Positions 9,301 to 17,423 of a stretch of DNA of 64,000 nucleotides are shown one piece after another. Position 1 is the first letter of the stretch; each line of letters opens with the position of its first letter. This DNA is from Pseudomonas paralcaligenes (lineage in GTDB: Bacteria > Pseudomonadota > Gammaproteobacteria > Pseudomonadales > Pseudomonadaceae), in NCBI RefSeq assembly GCF_019655855.1, contig NZ_BPFX01000004.1, forward strand, positions 372,001-436,000, in the 5' to 3' direction. Below the pieces are notes generated by a model. It was not told where the DNA came from, made no database searches, and saw only the letters and a program-made list of their open reading frames with translations. A program made the position numbers and the translations under genes.

Positions 9301-9924
9301 GGCAGTGGCAATACGCGCCAACTGTTGCAGCGGTTGATCGAGCATGGCGTCGTAGTCGACCACTATGCGTCGTGCGCCTTCGCTGTAGCGCAGCGCCGCC
9401 AGCTGGTAGTGCGCCCATAGCAGTTGCGCGCGCGCGGGGGTTATGTCGTCGCGCTTGTGCAGCGAGGCTGCGACGCTCAACGGATTGCGCAGGCAAATCA
9501 GGTAGCAAGGCTCAAGCGACAGTTCGGCCAGCACACGCTGCCAGAAGGGCAACAGCAGGCAGGTCTGTGGGTCCTTGAAGGCGAACAGGCCGTGTTCTGG
9601 CAGCTTGGCACGCAGAATCGCCAAGGCCTCGTCCCGCCAAGGCGCCAGCTCCGAATCCAGACAGTGTGCCAGATCGATTTCGCCGAGCCTGTCCCAACTC
9701 GTTCCCAGCGCGTGGAGCAAGCGGGTGTTGAGCTCGTGAATATCCAGATCTTCGAAGAATCCCTTCTCGTTGTTGTTCTCGGCGGCGGGCATCAGGTTGT
9801 CGCCAAGTTCAACGCCCAGCGCCTTCAAGGCTCGGGTGATGACGCTGGTTCCACTGCGGTGCATGCCGAGTACAACGAAAACCCTTGTCAGGCCAACGCT
9901 CATATAAACCTCAACCAAGGCCAT
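6376..9924 (-). CDS. Large fusion: sulfotransferase-like + coiled coil + GH99-like (WbsX) + RgpF-like domains
   Basis: This 1182-residue protein has four parts. Residues about 13-240 are a P-loop sulfotransferase-like domain with VFVVLGMHRSGTS and the 3'-phosphate site LRNPLSVAASLHKR. Residues about 290-470 are a Gln/Glu/Leu-rich coiled coil containing an 84-residue tandem duplication. Residues about 575-910 form a GH99-like WbsX domain (FYLPQFHPIPEND, WGEGFTEWTNV, NAWNEWAEGAHLEPD). Residues about 938-1170 are RgpF-like (VVIHAYYPEVLQEIL, TPNRGRDVLPF, KVHTKKS). These domains occur in O-antigen and rhamnan synthesis. A second start at 9903, with GAGG five bases ahead, is equally plausible. It follows the Wzm/Wzt genes and probably acts in the cytoplasm on the exported glycan. 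Confidence 0.85.
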   Translation of the reverse strand: MALVEVYMSVGLTRVFVVLGMHRSGTSVITRALKALGVELGDNLMPAAENNNEKGFFEDLDIHELNTRLLHALGTSWDRLGEIDLAHCLDSELAPWRDEALAILRAKLPEHGLFAFKDPQTCLLLPFWQRVLAELSLEPCYLICLRNPLSVAASLHKRDDITPARAQLLWAHYQLAALRYSEGARRIVVDYDAMLDQPLQQLARIATAFDMPLPEADSDEMREFEQDFLSQGLRHTRHSAEQLGDRAQVPQPVAALYQLLRRVATDQLDLQDVGFSQGCTELAAALHELKPLAQALDAVDHERLQIIGSENETILGLNGTIQALDSDCQQLRDQLVACNVERENAWNMHGQVLQDRHELAGKLNDSLSQQDELRTELMRIQASHLELNETIRDLSETTQALNETIRVLDNERHQLNDQLAASNAECENAWHMHAQALQHRHELAGELNDCLLRQDQLRAELAQVYAGHSWRLTRPIRGLRRHYQNPGLLVRALGSESVRWLWRLLPLSTGSKQAFKHRLFTHAGPLLRKTRAYQNWQWSQEQGRQPERSLDDTQLQWIDEPVEAVPQLQSHAQPVDSPVRLIAFYLPQFHPIPENDAWWGEGFTEWTNVRPAQPLYEGHYQPHVPGDLGYYDLLDGQTQRRQVELAKQYGLGGFCFYFYWFGGKRLLETPVERYLADASLDLPFCLCWANENWSRRWDGLDHEILIGQDHSPEDDLAFIAHIAQYMRDSRYIRIDGKPLLLVYRPSLLPDAKATALRWRTWCRENGIGEIYLAYTQSFDNPPPSRFGFDAAIEFPPNATNPPSVTGLIKPLQEDFQGQVYDWSIYLKRCLQYGKPGYKLFRSVCPSWDNTARRRNCSISFVNSSPRGYQQWLLEAMRETLGREQNPDERIVFINAWNEWAEGAHLEPDQRYGYGFLEATRMASLRASLPAPAAPARETLAVVIHAYYPEVLQEILGYLQQIEGLALQFYLSCPPDKAQQVRKILADCRHPWTLEETPNRGRDVLPFMKLLPRIVADGHTLLLKVHTKKSTHREDGDVWRRDLYDKLLTGQAMRQALETFALSPSTGILGPAGHLVPMSFYWGSNARRVEGLACRLGISPADLSEMNFVAGTMFFAQTRTFLPLLNLALSEDDFEEEAGQVDGTLAHALERTFSISARAVGLDVSSGESRPANQAYAFADATP
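8527..8955 (-). repeat. Internal tandem duplication within the coiled-coil domain (84-codon period)
   Basis: Two copies of about 59 codons, at 8779-8955 and 8527-8703, start exactly 252 bases apart. Shared residues include QL.DQL.A.N, ENAW.MH.Q.LQ.RHELAG.LND and Q.EL..EL. The copies differ at many positions, so the duplication is old and kept in frame. Confidence 0.85.
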
Positions 9925-9967
9925 GTCCCGGCCTTCTTGTTATTGTCGAATTTGGTCGTGGAGACAA

Positions 9968-10723
9968 TCAGATGGCTGGTTGTCGTTTGGCCGCACGTTC
10001 CCTGGCTTGTTCTTGCTTTACTGCCATGCGGATGGCCTCAAGGTAATTGCCAATGACTTCGCCCGTGGGGCCACAGTACAGGCTGCGCCCTTCATGTATC
10101 CACAGCACCCGGTCGCAGAGCGATTGGATCGCCTCCATGCTGTGAGAGACCAGTACCACGGTCTTCTTGGCGCGGATCTTGTCACGCATGGCCTGGTGGG
10201 ACTTCATCTTGAAGCTTTCATCACCCACACCGAGCACTTCGTCGATCAGCATGATGTCGGGGTCGGCATGGATGGCCACGGCGAAACCCAGACGCGCGCG
10301 CATGCCGGTGGAGTATGTGCCCACCGGACGCTCGAAGAACGTGCCGAGCTCGCTGAAGGCGTGAATCTCATCCATCAGCGCCCGGACGCGCTTGAGGCTC
10401 AGGCCGAGCAACAGCCCGCCGATCACCACGTTCTCTCGGCCGGATAGCTCGGGCTTGAAGCCAACGCTCAGTGCCAGCAGGCTGGCGCTGAGGCCCGGCT
10501 GGCGCCAGAGCGTGCCACGATCCGGCTCGGTAATGCCCGCGATCAGGCGCAGCAGGGTGCTCTTGCCCGCGCCGTTGGCGCCGATCACACCCAGGGTTTC
10601 GCCGGTGTTGAGGGTGAAGCTGACATCGTCCAGCGCCCAGAAATGGTTGTAGCGCAGAACGCCGGTGCGCTGGCGGTACGACAGGCCGACGTTGCGGGCC
10701 TCGAGAATTACCTGCTCGGTCAT
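9968..10723 (-). CDS. wzt: Polysaccharide ABC transporter, ATP-binding subunit (Wzt-like)
   Basis: This 251-residue ATPase powers export of a lipid-linked polysaccharide across the inner membrane. Walker A is GANGAGKST (48-56), a signature-like YSTGMRARLGFA lies near 137-148, and Walker B is DIMLIDEVLGVGDE (156-169), typical of the Wzt/TagH class. It lacks the long C-terminal carbohydrate-binding domain of Wzt proteins that recognise a modified chain end, so export may not need a specific terminal cap. The ATG at 10723 was chosen because the upstream 38 codons are not conserved-looking. It lies eight bases downstream of wzm. Confidence 0.92.
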   Translation of the reverse strand: MTEQVILEARNVGLSYRQRTGVLRYNHFWALDDVSFTLNTGETLGVIGANGAGKSTLLRLIAGITEPDRGTLWRQPGLSASLLALSVGFKPELSGRENVVIGGLLLGLSLKRVRALMDEIHAFSELGTFFERPVGTYSTGMRARLGFAVAIHADPDIMLIDEVLGVGDESFKMKSHQAMRDKIRAKKTVVLVSHSMEAIQSLCDRVLWIHEGRSLYCGPTGEVIGNYLEAIRMAVKQEQARERAAKRQPAI

Positions 10724-10731
10724 GCGCGCTC

Positions 10732-11487
10732 TCAGTACAGGAGTTTCGGGTAACGACGCTCGTTGCGCGCCAGGATCAGCAGGGCCACGGCCAGGATAGG
10801 CACCGACAGCGCCAGGCAATAGCCGAGCGCCGACCATTGAGGCCAGTGGTTGTGTAGCAGCACGTCGCGGTAGGTACTGATCAGCAGCACCATCGGGTTG
10901 TATTCGAAGGCACTGCGCATGTTTTCCGGCACCTGTTCGGCGCTGAAGAAAATCCCGGACATGAACATCATCAGCATCAGCAGGTTGTCGACGACCATTT
11001 TCAGGTCATGGGCGAAGGGGATGATCGCAGCCAGCAACAGGCCGACGGCGACAATCAAAAGCAGCTGCGTCAGGATCACCGGCAGCAGGCCCAGCCACTC
11101 CAGGCTGGGGGACTTGCCGGTCATCAGCAGGAAGCCGAGCAGCAGCAGGAGCACGATGGCGAACTTGAAGGTGTTGCTGAAAATCTGGATCAGCGCAAAC
11201 AGACTCTTGGGCACATAGATCTGCTGAACCAGCCCGGCATTCATCATGATCGACTGGCTGGCCTGGCGTACCGAGCCATCGAACCATTTCCAGGCGATCA
11301 TGCCGCAGAGGAGGAAGGGCACGTAGTCCGGGCCGCCCTGGCGTAGCGCCATGCCGAAAACCACGTAGAACACGGCCATGTACATGATCGGCTCGATGAT
11401 CCACCAAAGAAAACCGAGGAAGCGCCGGGCGATCTCCGTGCGCAGGTCGCTGTACACGCCATACAGTACGATTTCGCGGTAGTTCAT
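10732..11487 (-). CDS. wzm: Polysaccharide ABC transporter, permease subunit (Wzm-like)
   Basis: This inner-membrane permease has 251 residues and six likely helices. The N-terminal cytosolic segment ends in RRFLGFLWWIIEPIMYMAVFYVVFG, a hallmark of ABC-2 polysaccharide exporters. FLLCGMIAWKWFDGSV and a PFAHDLKMVVDNLLMLMMFMSGIFF stretch follow. With the Wzt-like ATPase it would flip a completed undecaprenyl-linked glycan. The ATG at 11487 fits family N-termini better than the in-frame ATG at 11529. It is probably the first gene of a minus-strand operon continuing through wzt, the fusion gene, a GT2 and cysC. It is divergent from the sulfotransferase gene at 11607. Confidence 0.92.
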   Translation of the reverse strand: MNYREIVLYGVYSDLRTEIARRFLGFLWWIIEPIMYMAVFYVVFGMALRQGGPDYVPFLLCGMIAWKWFDGSVRQASQSIMMNAGLVQQIYVPKSLFALIQIFSNTFKFAIVLLLLLGFLLMTGKSPSLEWLGLLPVILTQLLLIVAVGLLLAAIIPFAHDLKMVVDNLLMLMMFMSGIFFSAEQVPENMRSAFEYNPMVLLISTYRDVLLHNHWPQWSALGYCLALSVPILAVALLILARNERRYPKLLY

Positions 11488-11606
11488 CGTCTTACGGGTC
11501 TGATTGAAAAGAGGCGCACATTTAAACACAATGCCTCACGTTTTCAGCAAGATAGCCGCCGTTACTATTCGACGAGCGCGTGCATACCAATAATAAAGAG
11601 GCATCG

Positions 11607-12350
11607 ATGCGGTTCATTCGGAATCTATTTTCTTTCGCTTCTCGCGAGCCCGTGGCCAGGCCACGCCAGGATGAGCCGGTCATGGTGGTAGGCATGCACC
11701 GCAGCGGTACCAGCTTTCTGACCGGCTCGCTGCAGCAGGCGGGCCTGGAACTTGGCAAGTTCAGCGCCTGGAATCCGCATAATCTCAAGGGCAACCGGGA
11801 AAACCTCGATATCGTGGCATTCAACGATGCCGTGCTGGGTGCTCGTGGCTATGCCTGGGACAAGCCACCCGTGGCCAGGGTGGAATGGACGGAGCAGGAG
11901 CGCGAACAGGCCCGCGCCCTGATCGCCGACTTCACCGGCGAACGGCGCTGGGGCTTCAAGGACCCGCGCTCGCTACTGCTGGTCGAGGGCTGGCAGGAAC
12001 TGATTCCCGATCTGCGCTTCGTCGGCATCTTCCGCCACCCCACCGCCGTCGCGCAGTCCCTGCATGCACGCGGCGGCATGCCCGAAGAACAGGCCCTGGC
12101 GCTGTGGGCCGCCTACAACGCGCGGCTGCTGGCGCTGTACCGGCAGCAGCCGTTCCCCTTGCTCTGCTTCGACGAAGACGAGGCCATCCTGCACGACAAG
12201 CTCGATGCTGTGCTGCTGGAGCTTGGGCTGGAGCCGTTGACCGATGAGCGCTTTTTCAGCGCCGAACTGAAGCACCACGAGCAACTGGAGCGGCCATTGC
12301 CTGCGGATTTGCAGGATATGTATAAGCAACTCCGTGCTTATGCACGCTAA
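11607..12350 (+). CDS. Sulfotransferase-family protein
   Basis: This 247-residue P-loop protein is related to the N-terminal domain of the 1182-residue fusion. The 5'-phosphosulfate loop is VMVVGMHRSGTSFLTGSL (26-43), and the 3'-phosphate site is GIFRHPTAVAQSLHAR. WGFKDPRSLLL follows the family pattern. It would transfer sulfate from PAPS, which the nearby CysC can make. GAGG six bases ahead supports the ATG at 11607 over the in-frame GTG at 11580. The AT-rich divergent region 11488-11606 holds a possible sigma-70 promoter, TTTTCA at 11541 and TACTAT at 11563. Some members of this family lack proven sulfotransfer activity. Confidence 0.8.
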   Translation: MRFIRNLFSFASREPVARPRQDEPVMVVGMHRSGTSFLTGSLQQAGLELGKFSAWNPHNLKGNRENLDIVAFNDAVLGARGYAWDKPPVARVEWTEQEREQARALIADFTGERRWGFKDPRSLLLVEGWQELIPDLRFVGIFRHPTAVAQSLHARGGMPEEQALALWAAYNARLLALYRQQPFPLLCFDEDEAILHDKLDAVLLELGLEPLTDERFFSAELKHHEQLERPLPADLQDMYKQLRAYAR

Positions 12351-12362
12351 GGGGGAGTGAGC

Positions 12363-13286
12363 ATGGCTTTCTTCCAGCGTAGGCCACGGCTTTCCATCGT
12401 GGTGATCGTGTACAAGATGCCGGATCAGGCGGAGAAAACCCTGTATTCCCTCAGCCCTCTGTACCAGCAGGGAGTAAGCGAGCGGGATTACGAGGTGATC
12501 GTGGTCGAGAACCACTCCGATCGGCTCCTGGGTGGCGAGCGGGCGACGCGCCATGCGGGCAATGTCCGTTATTTCCACCGCCAGGAAACCCAGCGCACGC
12601 CGGTGCATGCCATCAACTTCGGGGCCGCGCAGGCCAGGGGCAGCCATGTGGCGATCATGATCGACGGCGCGCGCATGCTGACTCCGGGAGCGCTCAGGCT
12701 CGCCCTGGATGCCTTCCGCATCGCTCCCGACGCTGCCGTTTCGGCACCGGGATACCACATCGGCCACAAGCTGCAGCAGGTGGCAGTCAACGAAGGCTAT
12801 GACGAGGCGGCCGAAGCGGAGCTGCTTGGCAGCATCGACTGGCCTCGGGACGGCTACCGCCTGTTCGATATCGCGGTGCTCAGCGGCTCTTGCCAGGGCG
12901 GTTTCTTCCAGAGCAACTACGAGAGCAACTTTATCGCCATGTCCCTGAAGAAGTGGAAGGCGCTGGGTGGCATGGACTCGCGCTACAACGACTTCGGCGG
13001 CGGCAATGCCAACCTGGATCTGTACAAGCGCCTCCTGGAGTTCCCCAATACACCGTTCTACATGCTGTTCGGCGAAGGGTCATTCCACCAGTTCCATGGC
13101 GGGGTCACCACGGGTACGCGCAAGGCCGAACGGGATGTGATCTACAAGCAACTGGACGATCAGGATCGCGCCTTGCGCGGCGATGACCGCGCGCCGCCGA
13201 GCGTGCGACCGATCCTGTTCGGCACACCGCATCCGAGCGTCTACCGCTTCATTCGCCACTCACTGGACAAGGTGCAGCCGCAATGA
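12363..13286 (+). CDS. Glycosyltransferase family 2-like protein, tandem paralogue A
   Basis: The protein has 307 residues and a GT-A-like N-terminus (LSIVVIVYKMPDQAEKTL, DYEVIVVENHS). Where family 2 enzymes usually show DxD, this protein reads MIDGARMLTPG, so the metal site may be altered. A C-terminal region with GGMDSRYNDFGGGNANLDLY and GEGSFHQFHGGVTT is shared with the next gene. GGGGGAG five bases ahead favours the ATG at 12363 over the in-frame GTG at 12357. The end overlaps the next start by 4 bases. It is probably a sugar transferase for the exported glycan; the substrate is unknown. Confidence 0.8.
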   Translation: MAFFQRRPRLSIVVIVYKMPDQAEKTLYSLSPLYQQGVSERDYEVIVVENHSDRLLGGERATRHAGNVRYFHRQETQRTPVHAINFGAAQARGSHVAIMIDGARMLTPGALRLALDAFRIAPDAAVSAPGYHIGHKLQQVAVNEGYDEAAEAELLGSIDWPRDGYRLFDIAVLSGSCQGGFFQSNYESNFIAMSLKKWKALGGMDSRYNDFGGGNANLDLYKRLLEFPNTPFYMLFGEGSFHQFHGGVTTGTRKAERDVIYKQLDDQDRALRGDDRAPPSVRPILFGTPHPSVYRFIRHSLDKVQPQ

Positions 13287-14311
13287 GCCGCCGGCCGCTG
13301 CTGTCGATCATCGTGATCGCCTACGACATGCCGCGCCAGGCGCTCAATACCCTGGTCAGCCTGAGCCCGGGCTACCAGCAGGAAGTGGACCCCGAGGACT
13401 ATGAAGTCATCGTGGTAGAGAACCGTTCGCGGCGAAACATGGACGCCGAAGCGATTGCGGCGCTACCGGGCAACTTTCGTTATTTCCTGCGTGACGAACC
13501 GGGTGTTTCACCAGCCGCCGCGATCAACTTTGCCTTCGCCCAGGTCAGGGGGCAATTCGTCGGCCTGATGATCGACGGGGCGCGAATGGTCACGCCGGGC
13601 GTGGTGCTGAACGTGCTGATGGCGTTCCGGATGACAGCGGATGCCATGGTGGTAGTGCCCGGTTATCACCTGGGGGAGAACGAACAGCAGTTCCACCTGA
13701 GCCACGGTTACACCGAGGAAAAGGAACAGGCACTGCTCGACGAGATCGACTGGCAGCGCAATGGCTACCGCCTGTTCGATATTTCCTGCCTGAGCGGAGC
13801 CAACCCCAATGGCATCTTCCATCCGTTCATGGAGTGCAATTGCCTGTTCATGGCGGCGGACATCTTCCGCGATATAGGCCAGGCCGACGAGCGCTTCGAT
13901 CTGCCCGGCGGCGGTGCACTCAACCTGTTCATCTATCGCAAGGTGGCCATGCACCCGCGCACGCGGGCCTTCATGCTGGCGGGCGAAGGCTCGTTCCATC
14001 AGTTGCACGGCGGGGTGACGACCTCGGAGGTGGACACCCGCGAGTCCATCCTGCGCCGACAGAGCGAGCAACTGTGCGAGCTGCTTGGGCAGCCGTTCCG
14101 CTCACCGACGGTCGAGCCGGTTCTGCTTGGAAAAGTACCGGGACCAGCCTTGCGTTACTTGAAACACTCGGTCGAGCGAGGCATGCACCGTGTACAGCGT
14201 TGCGCCGAGCGCAATGAGGATATGTATGCTGACGAGCGCGCCAAGGCGCACGACAGACAATCCGCTGCAAGTGCGACAGACGGCCCTGTCGCAGTGGAAA
14301 GCATGAGGTAA
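13283..14311 (+). CDS. Glycosyltransferase family 2-like protein, tandem paralogue B
   Basis: This 342-residue paralogue of the preceding gene shares LSIIVIAYDMPRQALNTL, DYEVIVVENRS, LMIDGARMVTPG and GEGSFHQLHGGVTT. The IDGAR replacement of DxD is conserved between the two. The extra C-terminal tail (CAERNEDMYADERAKAHDRQ) is hydrophilic and lacks a counterpart in paralogue A. The 4-base ATGA overlap implies coupled translation. Tandem duplication with divergence suggests two consecutive linkages or two acceptors in one glycan. Confidence 0.8.
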   Translation: MSRRPLLSIIVIAYDMPRQALNTLVSLSPGYQQEVDPEDYEVIVVENRSRRNMDAEAIAALPGNFRYFLRDEPGVSPAAAINFAFAQVRGQFVGLMIDGARMVTPGVVLNVLMAFRMTADAMVVVPGYHLGENEQQFHLSHGYTEEKEQALLDEIDWQRNGYRLFDISCLSGANPNGIFHPFMECNCLFMAADIFRDIGQADERFDLPGGGALNLFIYRKVAMHPRTRAFMLAGEGSFHQLHGGVTTSEVDTRESILRRQSEQLCELLGQPFRSPTVEPVLLGKVPGPALRYLKHSVERGMHRVQRCAERNEDMYADERAKAHDRQSAASATDGPVAVESMR

Positions 14312-14367
14312 TGATCGGACGTTTGTCCGGTCGAAAACCATCCAGAGACTGAACAGGGAATTCAAGA

Positions 14368-15153
14368 ATGACTCATGTCTACATGCCGCCGTCGATCCGA
14401 CACTTCGAACCCCTGCACATGGTGTTCAGCACCTGGGTCGATCATCTGCCGTTCGGTTATGACCTGGTAGCGGCCATCAGGCCGAAGATGCTGGTCGAGC
14501 TGGGAACGCACAAGGGACTTTCCTACTTCACCTTCTGCCAGTCGATGAAGGAAAACGAGATCGACGGCCTGTGCTATGCAGTCGATACCTTCGAGGGGGA
14601 CGAGCACACCGACAAGTACGACGAATCGGTGTTCAACGCGGTCAACGGCCACAATCGCCAGAATTACCACGGCTTTTCCTACCTGATGCGCATGTTCTTC
14701 AACGATGCCCTGCGCCATTTCAACGAAGACAGCATCGACCTGCTGCACATCGACGGCTTCCATACCTATGAGGCGGTCAGCGAGGACTTCGCCAGCTGGT
14801 ATCCCAAGGTCAGGCCAGGCGGCATCATCCTGTTCCACGATGTGCAGGCACGCTTGCAGGATTTCGGTGCATGGAAGTTCTGGGAAGAGATTCGCGGCCA
14901 GCACGAGACCTTTACCTTCAACCATGGCTTCGGCCTGGGCGTGCTGCGCAAGCCAGGTGGTGAACGTGGCAACGACCACGAACTGCTCAAGCTGTTGTTC
15001 GAATCCGGCTCGGACGAGGGAGCAGCCCGCCTGCGTGCGTTCTATGTGCATGCCAGCAAGCACCTGGAAAACACCCGCAAGCTGAAGCGGCAGATGAAGG
15101 CCCAGGACCCCAATCAAAGCGCCGCTGCTCTTAACCAAGCGGCAAAGACCTAG
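14368..15153 (+). CDS. Class I SAM-dependent methyltransferase (Methyltransf_24-like)
   Basis: The protein has 261 residues. The SAM-binding motif LVELGTHKGLSYFTFC is near residues 42-57, the acidic loop AVDTFEGDEHTDKY follows, then DLLHIDGFHTYEAV and RPGGIILFHDV. This architecture is common in sugar O-methyltransferases of polysaccharide loci. The C-terminal 50 residues are charged and probably helical. It follows the paired glycosyltransferases on the same strand and probably methylates a sugar of the same glycan; the position and acceptor are unknown. Confidence 0.82.
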   Translation: MTHVYMPPSIRHFEPLHMVFSTWVDHLPFGYDLVAAIRPKMLVELGTHKGLSYFTFCQSMKENEIDGLCYAVDTFEGDEHTDKYDESVFNAVNGHNRQNYHGFSYLMRMFFNDALRHFNEDSIDLLHIDGFHTYEAVSEDFASWYPKVRPGGIILFHDVQARLQDFGAWKFWEEIRGQHETFTFNHGFGLGVLRKPGGERGNDHELLKLLFESGSDEGAARLRAFYVHASKHLENTRKLKRQMKAQDPNQSAAALNQAAKT

Positions 15154-15174
15154 GATTGCAGGGACTGCGCTCTT

Positions 15175-16164
15175 ATGAATGCATTGAGCACTGCGGAGAA
15201 ACTGTTCGCCGAAGGCAAGATTGCTGACGCGATCACTGCTCTCGAGGCAGATATCGCATGTGAGGAAACGCCGGAAAAACTGACCAGGCTGATGCAATTC
15301 CGCCACAGTGGTTTCTTTCGGCGCGAACCAGCTGCTGCCCGAAGCTCATGGCCACCCGCACCGGTGGATCTGGGCTGGCCGCTTGGGGAAATTCCCCAGA
15401 TACCAGCTCGGCAGCTCGATGCCCGGATGCTGGAGCAGGGCGTGATGCGACACGGCTCGCTGATCGTGCGCAATCTGCTGGGCCACGAAGATACACAGGC
15501 ACTGATCGAGGCGGTGGATCAGGCGATGGCGGCCTATGACCATGGCGAATCTTGCCAGTGGTACACACCATTGAGGCCATGCGCGGAAAATGGTGAGGTA
15601 CGGGTCGCCAGAAAGTGGGTGCGTGAGGGTGGTGGCGTGCTGGCGGCGGACTCGCCTAAGGCCATGGAGCTACTGATCTCGACGCTCAAGCGAGAGCGGA
15701 TTCTGCCGGTGATCGAGGCATATCTGGGCGAGCCGCCGGCGCTGTCGCTCAAGAAGACCACGCTACGACGCGTTTCGCCTGCAAGCAAGAGTGGCTGGCA
15801 TCAGGATGGCGCGTTTCTCGGGAACGGTATTCGAACCCTTAATTTATGGATTGCCTTGAGCGATTGCGGGATCGATGCCCCCTCGATGGACATGATTCCG
15901 GCACGGCTCGATCGGATCGTCCCCACAGGGGAAAACGACGCCGATTTCAACTGGTCCGTGGGCCACGAGTTTATTGCTGCTGGAAGTGCCGGGGTGGCTC
16001 CGGTCAGGCTTAAATTTTCGGCAGGGGATGCGATCTTCTTCGATGAGATGAATCTGCATCGCACGGCGGTGGACGATGGCATGACCCGTGACCGTTATGC
16101 CATTGAGGCCTGGTTCTTCGCTCCGTCATCCTACCCGCTTGGACAAATTCCCGTGCTGTGCTGA
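15175..16164 (+). CDS. Phytanoyl-CoA dioxygenase-family (PhyH-like) Fe(II)/2OG oxygenase
   Basis: The protein has 329 residues. The iron facial triad is visible as H209-x-D211 (GWHQDGAF) and H295 (MNLHRT), and an Arg near RYAIEAWF could bind 2-oxoglutarate. The first 50 residues look like a small helical module (TAEKLFAEGKIADAITALEADI). Family members hydroxylate small molecules or lipids, or act in natural-product and glycan decoration. The start lies 21 bases after the methyltransferase stop, so the two are probably co-transcribed. The substrate cannot be deduced. Confidence 0.82.
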   Translation: MNALSTAEKLFAEGKIADAITALEADIACEETPEKLTRLMQFRHSGFFRREPAAARSSWPPAPVDLGWPLGEIPQIPARQLDARMLEQGVMRHGSLIVRNLLGHEDTQALIEAVDQAMAAYDHGESCQWYTPLRPCAENGEVRVARKWVREGGGVLAADSPKAMELLISTLKRERILPVIEAYLGEPPALSLKKTTLRRVSPASKSGWHQDGAFLGNGIRTLNLWIALSDCGIDAPSMDMIPARLDRIVPTGENDADFNWSVGHEFIAAGSAGVAPVRLKFSAGDAIFFDEMNLHRTAVDDGMTRDRYAIEAWFFAPSSYPLGQIPVLC

Positions 16165-16262
16165 GGATGCGGATAAGCACGCAGAAAGCGGGCGGCCATG
16201 GAGCGTACCGTAGCCTCCGTTTGCGTCGATGGTTTAGAGCCTTGTAGATAACAGGTTCAAAA

Positions 16263-17420
16263 ATGCCAAAAGTATTGTCCGGCCTGCGCCAGCCTGCTGC
16301 CTATCTTCCTCAACTCGAGTCCTTGCGTGGCTGGGCCATCCTGCTGGTAGTGCTGTTCCACTATGTCGGCATCCTCAACATGGACGGGGGGCTGGGGCCG
16401 TCGGAGCTTCAGCCCGCCTGGTTACAAGTTCTGGGCGCCGGCAATACCGGGGTCACGCTATTTTTCGTGCTGAGCGGTTTTCTGCTGGTTCAGCCATTCA
16501 TCCTGGCGCTGCGCAATGGCGAGCAGGTGAATATCACCCGCTTCTACATGGCACGCTTGCTGAGGGTCATACCACTCTATTACCTGGTAATACTGGTGGC
16601 CTGGCTGGCCACGGCCAACGCTTCAGCATTCAAGGCGCTGCTGTTCATACCGATAGGTTTCGATGCCTTCCCCTTCAGCGTACCGTGGTGGTCGCTGTGC
16701 ACCGAGGTGCAGTTCTACATGCTGCTGCCTTGGGTCATGCTGGGGCTGGGCCACCGCCTGGGACGCTGGCTGGTGCTGGTTGGCGGTCTGTGCTGGCTGG
16801 GATTGCATGCGTATCTTTTTCTTCAACCCCAGTGGCTGGGCGACCATCGCAATGCCTCGTTGCAGGCTTCGCTATTCGGGCGTGGGCCGGCCTTTCTGAT
16901 TGGCGGTCTATGTAGCTGGCTCTATCTGAGCAGAGGCTTCACCTGGCTGACCGACTCCCCTCGACGCGTAGCATCGCTGGCTGTACTGTTGCTGGTCACG
17001 CTGCTCTGGCTATTGCGCTGGTATGGCATGTCGGGACAGACGCCAGCGCTCATGGCCATGCCGTTCTACCATAGCGTGGAAGCGTTGTTGTGGGGCGGGT
17101 TGCTGCTTTGCAGCCTGGGTACCGCCGGCAGAATGAAAGCACTGTTTATCAACCCGCTGTTCAGCCACCTCGGCACCATTTCCTATTCCCTGTACCTGGT
17201 GCATCTACCGGTGCAGTTCTACCTGCTCTATCCACTGCTCAAGCAGACCAATGGCTCGCCTTGGACGCCACCCCTGCTCGCGACCATTGCCGCCAGCTTC
17301 CTGGCTGCCTGGGGGCTTTCGCTCCTGTGCTACCGACTGGTCGAGCGACCATTCCTCAGACTCAAGGCACACCTGCCGACAATGCGGGGCCGAAGCGGCT
17401 ACCAGCCTGTATGCAGATAA
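16263..17420 (+). CDS. Acyltransferase 3 family membrane protein (OafA-like)
   Basis: This 385-residue integral membrane protein has about ten helices. The conserved N-terminal signature is LESLRGWAILLVVLFHYVG, whose His is catalytic in the family, with LFFVLSGFLLVQP nearby and PWWSLCTEVQFYMLLP later. OafA-type enzymes acetylate O-antigen or other surface glycans using cytoplasmic acetyl-CoA. It is the last plus-strand gene of this sub-block and converges with the next acyltransferase, stop codons being 3 bases apart. Confidence 0.9.
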   Translation: MPKVLSGLRQPAAYLPQLESLRGWAILLVVLFHYVGILNMDGGLGPSELQPAWLQVLGAGNTGVTLFFVLSGFLLVQPFILALRNGEQVNITRFYMARLLRVIPLYYLVILVAWLATANASAFKALLFIPIGFDAFPFSVPWWSLCTEVQFYMLLPWVMLGLGHRLGRWLVLVGGLCWLGLHAYLFLQPQWLGDHRNASLQASLFGRGPAFLIGGLCSWLYLSRGFTWLTDSPRRVASLAVLLLVTLLWLLRWYGMSGQTPALMAMPFYHSVEALLWGGLLLCSLGTAGRMKALFINPLFSHLGTISYSLYLVHLPVQFYLLYPLLKQTNGSPWTPPLLATIAASFLAAWGLSLLCYRLVERPFLRLKAHLPTMRGRSGYQPVCR

Positions 17421-17423
17421 CCG

